Part shown: in pieces, positions 58,710 through 64,000 of the stretch | Layout: every line of letters begins with the position of its first letter | Position numbering within the stretch: position 1 is the stretch's first letter | From: Ascoidea asiatica | Taxonomy: Eukaryota > Ascomycota > Saccharomycetes > Ascoideales > Ascoideaceae | DNA: 64,000 nucleotides | Assembly (NCBI GenBank): GCA_001600695.1 | Contig: BCKQ01000004.1 | Coordinates: 744,001 to 808,000 of the forward strand | Direction: 5' to 3' | Translations under genes and position numbers: made by a program | Notes under the pieces: generated by a model | Databases searched by the model: none | What the model was told of the DNA's origin: nothing | Seen by the model: the letters and a program-made list of their open reading frames with translations, nothing else

Positions 58710-59287
58710 ACTATAAATTATAAATTCAAACTGACTAAATAATTGTTAATTATTCTATAAATTAAACCCTCCTTCCCTCTATCTCCCTTTCTTTCTTTCT
58801 TTCTTTCTTTCTTTTTCTCTCTCCCTCTTTCTCTGTCAATTCATTTAATTAAATATTCTTTTTCATAACAAAATTAAAAAAAAAAATTATTTCATTTGCT
58901 AATTTAATTTCTATAGAATACCATAACTTAATCAAATTTTTCATTGTATAAATTTGACTATTCAATTTATATCTCATATTCTTATCTATTTTTCTCGTAT
59001 AACTCTAAATATCAAATATTCATATACGATCCATGTTTTTGAATTTCATTACGTAACCGATATTTAGGATTAACTTTTTCGACTACCGACCCATAGAACT
59101 GGATTTTATTAAATTTAATTTCATATTCAATAATACCGGTATTTACCGAGTTTTTTTTTAATCTAATGATCGTTAAAATGCAGAAGTATTAATTTTTTTA
59201 AATGTCTAAGATTATAAATGAATATTAAATATTAAAAGAAAGTGAGGATGAGCTTGAAAAAAAGAAAAAAGAATATAAATGTTTTTT
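58710..59287. other. Convergent spacer ERG13 / MCH-like gene
   Basis: Contains a polypyrimidine tract with CTTT repeats (about 58771-58835). Otherwise AT-rich with nothing recognisable. Confidence 0.5.
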
Positions 59288-60787
59288 TCATATTATTGAA
59301 GTAGTTTTTAGTATAAACAAAGATTTGAAAATAGATATCCATGAAACTCTTAAAGTTAATTCCCTACCATAATCTGAATCTGCAGTTTCTTCAGACATTG
59401 ATTCTCTTGCAATCAAATAAGCTCTTAAAAGGAAAAGAAAAAATGCAGTACCAAAAAACATACTACCCGCAAAAATTGCTGGATGAACATAAGCATCCGG
59501 ATTATAATGAGTCGCTGAATGATCAGTTATTTTTCCTCTTAGTAAAACACCAATTATGGGTGAAACAAATCCAATTGCTCCAATGAATATCCATGCCATA
59601 CCAAATGCAACTCCAGATTTTTTTAATCCCACAACTTTTGGTAAAATTGAACCTAATGCAGGCCATATAAATCCCATAAATCCACCAACAAAGAGTCCTA
59701 ACATTAAAGATGATTGAAAATTTCTACCTAAAAGCCAAAGTGTAAAACATAAAAATCCACATATAGTATAAACAATACCTGAAACAGTAACTGCACCAAA
59801 TTTATCTGCAATAAAACCTAAAAGTGGTCTAAAAATTAAAGCTCCAATACCAATCATCATTGATGATAATGATCCTTGACTTAAAGAATATCCTAAATTT
59901 TGAGTAAAATCACTTATATCATATTGTACAATAACAAAGGCAAATAAACAACAAACTATCCAACAAACACAAATCAAAAACCCTTTAGATTTTAAAATTA
60001 TTTTATCAAATGGATGAAATTCAGGATGAATTTTTTGAGATCTATCTTTTAGCAAAATTATTGCAACTATAGTTAATGCTAAACAAACTATTGCTTGTAT
60101 TCTTTGGGCCCATCTAACTCCTAAAGAATCAATAATTTTTCCTCCTGTTAAAGCAAAATAAATACCTCCAGTTCCAGCACCACACGAAGATAATCCATTA
60201 GCTAAAGCTCTTTTTCTCTTAAACCATTGAGGTACAAGTGAAATCATAGGGCAATATGTGAAACCTAATCCCAAGCCTTGTAGTAATCCTTGTGTTAAAT
60301 AAAGTTGCCAAATCTTTTGATGACTTACAAAACTTGCTAAAATCATTGCTGCAAATTCAAAAATACAACCAACTATCATAACTTTTTTAAACCCAAAAAT
60401 CCCAGAAAAATATGATAAAAAAGGTGCACATATTAATCCAGTTCCAAATGCTAATCCTCCTATGGCTGCAAAATCAATTTTTGAAGCATCTTTGAAAATA
60501 TCATTATTTAGAAAATGTGATAAAAATACAGCAAATCCTGAATTAGCTCCAAATGTGACGATATAAATTAAATGACATGCAAACACAATGAACCACCCAT
60601 AACCTCCATCTGGCACCTCAAAATCTTCTATTTGAGGAGGCTCACCGTTATCTGAGTTATCTGGATTATCATAAAGACTATTTTCTAAATCTTTACTATT
60701 TTCTAGATCGTGACTTTTTTTCAAATCTTTACTTTTTTGAGAATTTGTTAATTCATCCTCAATTATATTTGAACTTGCCTCTTTCAT
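59288..60787 (-). CDS. Monocarboxylate-transporter-like MFS protein (Mch family)
   Basis: A 499-residue major-facilitator protein of the fungal Mch family, relatives of mammalian monocarboxylate transporters; in yeast Mch5 imports riboflavin and most others have no known substrate. A hydrophilic, Asp/Ser/Asn-rich N-terminus (1-60) precedes the MCT signature EVPDGGYGWFIVFACHLIYI. Twelve hydrophobic segments follow, with WQLYLTQGLLQGLGLGFTYC, PQWFKRKRALANGLSSCGAG and GTGGIYFALTGGKI; the last stretch pair is a hallmark of the family. The tail ends KTTSII-TGA. It is the intact paralogue of the broken gene at 42627-44048 and shares the same stop codon position. I cannot choose between Mch2, Mch4 and Mch5. 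Confidence 0.9.
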   Translation of the reverse strand: MKEASSNIIEDELTNSQKSKDLKKSHDLENSKDLENSLYDNPDNSDNGEPPQIEDFEVPDGGYGWFIVFACHLIYIVTFGANSGFAVFLSHFLNNDIFKDASKIDFAAIGGLAFGTGLICAPFLSYFSGIFGFKKVMIVGCIFEFAAMILASFVSHQKIWQLYLTQGLLQGLGLGFTYCPMISLVPQWFKRKRALANGLSSCGAGTGGIYFALTGGKIIDSLGVRWAQRIQAIVCLALTIVAIILLKDRSQKIHPEFHPFDKIILKSKGFLICVCWIVCCLFAFVIVQYDISDFTQNLGYSLSQGSLSSMMIGIGALIFRPLLGFIADKFGAVTVSGIVYTICGFLCFTLWLLGRNFQSSLMLGLFVGGFMGFIWPALGSILPKVVGLKKSGVAFGMAWIFIGAIGFVSPIIGVLLRGKITDHSATHYNPDAYVHPAIFAGSMFFGTAFFLFLLRAYLIARESMSEETADSDYGRELTLRVSWISIFKSLFILKTTSII

Positions 60788-61478
60788 ATTTTTTTTTTCT
60801 TGGAATTGATGGAATTCTTATATAAATTATTCACTTATCGACTTCAAATATTTTGTTTATGTACTCAAAAAACATTTATTATTTTCTATTGAGAGATTTA
60901 GTCTTTCTTATATGCTCTTGAAGAACATGTTGGTATTTCACTCCTAAAAATTAGTCATTCCAGATCAGTTCCAGAAAGAATTCAAAATAGTACTAAATTT
61001 ATAAGTCGAAATATATTATCTGGGTACAGAAGGGATCTCTCGAGAACAATAAAGCCGCGCATGATTGAAACCACTGCCTAAATCAATAAGTCGACTAACA
61101 AGAATCTCCACACTGACAAAGCATGAAACAATTCAAGACTGAAAATTCTAATAAATTACTGACTATTTTCTTTTATATTTTTATCAATTATTGATAAAAT
61201 TGTTTTCATTTATTTTACTTTTTCTTTTTATGCTTTTACAGGCAATTATTATTTCTTTATTTTTGTTTCTTTTAAGTTTAATTCAAATATGTTTCAACTA
61301 TGACACGTGACTTATTTTTTTATATTGAATGTTGGATGTTGAATATATGTGTTGTCAGTTGTTGTCAGTTCTTGTTGCTCGTTGTCACTCGTTGTCAAAA
61401 ATATTTGAGTTAACCTTTTTCTTATTTTATTTTTTTTTCCTTCAATCACAAATATTACTAAAATTACTTCAACTAAAA
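60788..61478. other. MCH-like gene upstream region
   Basis: AT-rich, with a GC-richer patch at about 61020-61125 and a CACGTGAC E-box at 61304-61311. TTGTTGTCA-type short repeats lie at about 61350-61395. No gene seen. Confidence 0.5.
61304..61311. promoter_or_regulatory. GTCACGTG Cbf1-type E-box (reverse)
   Basis: Reads CACGTGAC on the plus strand, the reverse complement of the octamer upstream of eIF3d. It is about 175 bp before the start of the broken gene at 61479. Confidence 0.35.
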
Positions 61479-61891
61479 ATGGATCATCCACCTTCTTATT
61501 TTCAAGCAACAAATGTTGAATTTACCTTTAATCCCTCACTGCTTGGTAGACAATTGAAAGAATCAATTAAAAAAAAAGCATGAATTCCAAAACGTAGAAT
61601 AAAAAGTAACAATAATTTACCAGTTCAAATGAAAAAAAAATTAAACAATTTCTTTTTACAAGGTTGTGAAGAACTAGAGTCCTATCAAAAATATGACTCA
61701 ACAAACGTGAAATTGATTAACAGCTATTAAGGAAAGATCCGATTGGTTTATTCTTTAAAAACTGGGCTTGGCTGTTAGAAAGTTATAATGTTAATTTTAG
61801 TTCTGAATATTTACCCCGTTGCTTCAGAGGTACTAAAAATAAAAAGAGAAAATTAAGACTAATTGACATTTCAAGGGATGCAGAAGATTAA
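61479..61891 (+). pseudogene. Unidentified small gene, broken by TGA and a frameshift
   Basis: Starts MDHPPSYFQATNVEF and reads through FNPSLLGRQLKESIKKKA to a TGA at 61581-61583. The same frame continues IPKRRIKSNNNLPVQMKKKL and EELESYQKYDSTNVKLI, then fails at TAA 61728-61730. A shift at about 61722 opens RKDPIGLFFKNWAWLLESYN, then LPRCFRGTKNKKRKLRLIDI and a natural-looking end SRDAED-TAA at 61891. The coherent basic, aromatic protein of about 136 codons across both breaks suggests a real gene that has decayed. I do not recognise the family and see no membrane segment or metal-binding motif. Confidence 0.6.
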
Positions 61892-62100
61892 TTGTCCAAT
61901 GTACACGAAACTATATAAATATGTCTGTTTTTATCTACAATTTGTTTTAATTTTATATAGCTTTTAAAAGTATTAAGTTTTATATTTACTATTTTACATA
62001 TAGTAATACATAATATTTCTTATTAATCTATTTATAATATTAACTTCATTTTTTGGATTATCTTTGATAATTTTTAAACTAAAACAACTTAATTTATTCC

Positions 62101-63027
62101 ATGATGTCTCAAGAATCCCAAAATGGTGGCGCCACCAGTGCCACTCAAGCTTCAAATGTTTTCAATATAATCAATAATCTAGGAGTTTCTACTTTTGATG
62201 CAAGTGGTAAAAAGGTTACAGTTAAAGGTTTTAATGTAAAGATTAATTTTGAAAAATTAATTGGTGTTTTAAATATTCAAGCTGGTTATGTCGCTTGGTT
62301 AAGTAATTTTACAAATATAATTACTATGTTAGATTTAGGTGGTGTTCGCGATCCAGCTGTCCCTGACGAAAATATTTCTGCTTATAATAGTACTTATGTT
62401 AATCATATTTTGAACCTAGTTGTTGGTGATAAGTATAAAATCTTTATAAAGATTGGAAATACTGCCCGTGAAAATTTGAAATCATTCGATTCAATTATTG
62501 GAACTGTTAGGCATCAATCACAGTCACATTCAATATTATCAAAGATTGAATGGGGTGGTGAAACCTCTGTTGAAGACCTATTAAGAAAATTTAATGGTAA
62601 TGTTCAGGAATATGAGAGAGGTTATGGTAAAATGGATGAATCCTTGGTTGTTAACTATATTTTAAATGGTTTGAGAGGTCCTTTCAAACAAGTTGAAACA
62701 ACCTTTCTTACTTTGGATAAAGTTCCAACATTAGGTGAATTAATCAATACTTTGGAGAATATTGCTGCAGTTAGTGGTAAATCCAGTATGCATTCTATTT
62801 CTTCCATTCAGTTTAGAACAGATAAGAAGAAAGGCAAAGGTGGTAATAAGAAACCCAAAAAGAATATTACCTGTTTATATTGCAAAAAGAAAGGTCATGT
62901 TAAAAAGGACTATTTTAAACTAAAGAAAGACAAGTCTGTTGGTTATCAAAGCGATGATGATTCTGGTATGGTAAATGCCTTATTGGATAATGCGAGGCCT
63001 AGCCAAATTGAACAGTCTAACTATTAG
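62101..63027 (+). CDS. Retrotransposon Gag with altered zinc knuckle
   Basis: A 308-residue structural polyprotein of a copia-like element. The central part has the retrotransposon-gag helical pattern (LRKFNGNVQEYERGYGKMDE, then LVVNYILNGLRGPFKQVETT and PTLGELINTLENIA). A Lys/Gly-rich segment leads into the nucleic-acid-binding knuckle CLYCKKKGHVKKDY. There the spacing C-x2-C-x4-H-x4-C is kept but the last Cys is Tyr, so the CCHC zinc site is incomplete. The frame ends at TAG 63025-63027, after overlapping the +1 pol frame. MMSQES offers two adjacent Met starts; I take the first. Confidence 0.88.
   Translation: MMSQESQNGGATSATQASNVFNIINNLGVSTFDASGKKVTVKGFNVKINFEKLIGVLNIQAGYVAWLSNFTNIITMLDLGGVRDPAVPDENISAYNSTYVNHILNLVVGDKYKIFIKIGNTARENLKSFDSIIGTVRHQSQSHSILSKIEWGGETSVEDLLRKFNGNVQEYERGYGKMDESLVVNYILNGLRGPFKQVETTFLTLDKVPTLGELINTLENIAAVSGKSSMHSISSIQFRTDKKKGKGGNKKPKKNITCLYCKKKGHVKKDYFKLKKDKSVGYQSDDDSGMVNALLDNARPSQIEQSNY
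62992..62998 (+). promoter_or_regulatory. Putative programmed +1 frameshift heptamer GCG-AGG-C
   Basis: In the gag frame the overlap reads AAT-GCG-AGG-CCT. Skipping the A gives GCG-GGC-CTA, which is the pol frame (Gly-Leu-Ala-Lys). The P-site GCG is the one used by Ty3 (GCG-AGU-U), and AGG-C is the slow A-site plus following base of Ty1 (CUU-AGG-C). It lies about ten codons before the gag stop. Confidence 0.6.
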
Positions 63028-63997
63028 TTTAGTTAACGTTAATAACACTCATTTGTCTGACAAAGTTATGTTAGATTCTGGTGCAAATTTTTGTGTTACA
63101 GATGACTTGGAAGTTATGCATAACTATGAAGTCTTTAAAGATTCCAACCTTAGATGAGAAGGTGTTGGAGGTAACCAGTTTAATGTTCAAGGTAAAGGAA
63201 AATTGATTCAAAGATTAAGAAATCAATTGAAAGAACTTGATGTTATATATGTTCCTAATATTAGAAAAACTATTTTATCAGTTGGTGTTATGAAAGAAGC
63301 TAATATTCATCCAAATTTCAATTCTCAAATAATTGAATATAAAAGTAATAAAATTAAATTTCTTTTTATTGATAAAATTCCATACTTTGATAAAAAGTAT
63401 TTAGTGAAGAACTATAAAAGTATTAATACAATAAAAGCTAAAGGTGCTACATTACATGAAAGATTCGGACATATGTCCACTGCAAAATTAAAACAAGCTA
63501 TAAAATGTGGTGCTATAACAATTGAAAATGATATTGAAATAAGTGATTCAGCTAATTGTGATAGCTGTAAAAGAGGAAAATTATCTAAAGTTGCTAATAG
63601 ATCAAGATCTCAGTATATTCAAAAGTTAAAACCATTTGAAATTGTTGAAATGGATTTGATTTGTCCTATTAAGTTTGAACCAAAATTTCTAATGGTACTT
63701 AGGGATAAATATACTAGTTTTACAACTACTTATTTTCTTAAATCAAAAATTGAAGTATTGAATAAAATAATTGAATTCAAAGAGTTTGTCGAAAGACAAT
63801 TTGACTCAAAAATTAAACAGTTATTTTCTGATAATGGTACTGAATTCAAAAACAATGGTGTTTTACAATTCTGTAAGAAATTTGGTATTACACCTATGTA
63901 CACTTCTACTTATTCAAGGCGTGAAAATGGTAGTATTGAGAGAACTAATAGATCCTTATTAAGTATTGCTAGAACCTTAATGGTTGATGGTTCATAA
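62996..63997 (+). pseudogene. Retrotransposon Pol (protease, integrase part) with in-frame stops
   Basis: The +1 frame after the shift site encodes the aspartic protease active site (VMLDSGANFCVTDD), then the integrase. Integrase marks are the zinc-binding LHERFGHMS with the CDSC pair, the catalytic aspartate in EIVEMDLICP, the second in FSDNGTEFKN and the glutamate in RRENGSIERTNRSLLSIART, the D,D-E set. TGA at 63155-63157 cuts the frame between protease and integrase, and TAA at 63995-63997 cuts it again. The TAA falls where related elements continue into the integrase C-terminus. Reverse transcriptase and RNase H are beyond the window. The copy is not autonomous as read. Confidence 0.85.
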
Positions 63998-64000
63998 CCT

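Larger units (their letters stand above)
62101..64000 (+). mobile_element. Ty1/copia-type LTR retrotransposon, 5' half, decayed
   Basis: Gag, protease and integrase follow in the copia (Pseudoviridae) order, with integrase before reverse transcriptase; the latter must lie past the right edge. The 5' LTR and primer-binding site should lie within or before 61892-62100, but I could not place their borders. The copy carries stop codons in pol and a damaged Gag zinc knuckle. It is unrelated in sequence to the solo LTR at 41520-41718. Confidence 0.9.

Noticed and set aside
42990-63157. UGA read as tryptophan in the nuclear code, because several TGA codons interrupt coherent frames
   Set aside because: The interrupted genes also carry frameshifts, deletions or other stops. 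TGA ends ERG12, the Mdm31/32 gene, PBP1 and the intact transporter where those proteins should end, and the transporter TGA is shared by both paralogues.
63155-63157. TGA in pol as a programmed readthrough stop like that between gag and pol of Candida Tca2
   Set aside because: It lies inside pol between protease and integrase, not at the gag-pol border, and the same copy has another stop and a damaged zinc knuckle. Decay is simpler, though other copies could overturn this.

Overview
This looks like a nuclear contig from an ascomycete budding yeast with a very AT-rich genome. Coding regions avoid G and C at third positions, intergenic DNA is mostly A/T runs, and spliceosomal introns are short with GTAWGT 5' sites and CTAAC/TACTAAC branch points. 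The few CTG codons sit almost only in Asn/Ser-rich or Ser-flanked positions (PBP1, DML1, GCN2, eIF3d), which suggests a CUG-Ser yeast. The RPS18 promoter agrees with this: it carries a repeated AGCCCTA motif plus CACGTG, like the Tbf1/Cbf1-type ribosomal protein promoters of Candida. I cannot name the species.

Layout. 1-6.5 kb: the 3' part of PDA1, intron-containing SPC2, a TDA5-like reductase, three-exon YML6 (uL4m) and RPS18 with a 657-nt intron. 6.8-18 kb, all minus strand: GCN2, ERG12 (with a hidden first exon) and GUT2. 18-21.3 kb: a gene desert holding one strong GC-rich island. 21.3-26.9 kb: an Mdm31/Mdm32-family gene, an intron-containing tRNA-Tyr, an ECM4-like glutathione transferase and a DUF1749 hydrolase with a one-base frameshift. 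27-42 kb: a dynamic stretch with a decayed membrane-protein gene, an unknown two-ORF gene, a DHHC acyltransferase, PBP1 and NSE3, then an inverted, partly deleted copy of the 27-32 kb region and a solo LTR with a 5-bp target duplication. 42.6-60.8 kb: a dead monocarboxylate-transporter-like gene (its intact paralogue lies at 59-61 kb), a sugar porter with a long tail, ACP1, eIF3d, a Ctf4 orthologue without its N-terminal WD40 propeller, DML1 and ERG13. 61.5-64 kb: an unidentified broken gene and the 5' half of a decayed Ty1/copia retrotransposon whose gag-pol overlap holds a GCG-AGG-C heptamer.

Most genes are core housekeeping: mitochondrial metabolism (PDA1, GUT2, ACP1, YML6, Mdm31/32, DML1), mevalonate/sterol synthesis (ERG12, ERG13), translation and its stress control (RPS18, eIF3d, GCN2, PBP1) and chromosome maintenance (CTF4, NSE3). 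They are not arranged as a functional cluster. The most notable items are the hybrid +1 frameshift site, the propeller-less Ctf4, eIF3d (absent from S. cerevisiae), the inverted segmental duplication and the GC island without an ORF. All calls come from reading the sequence; no database search was run.
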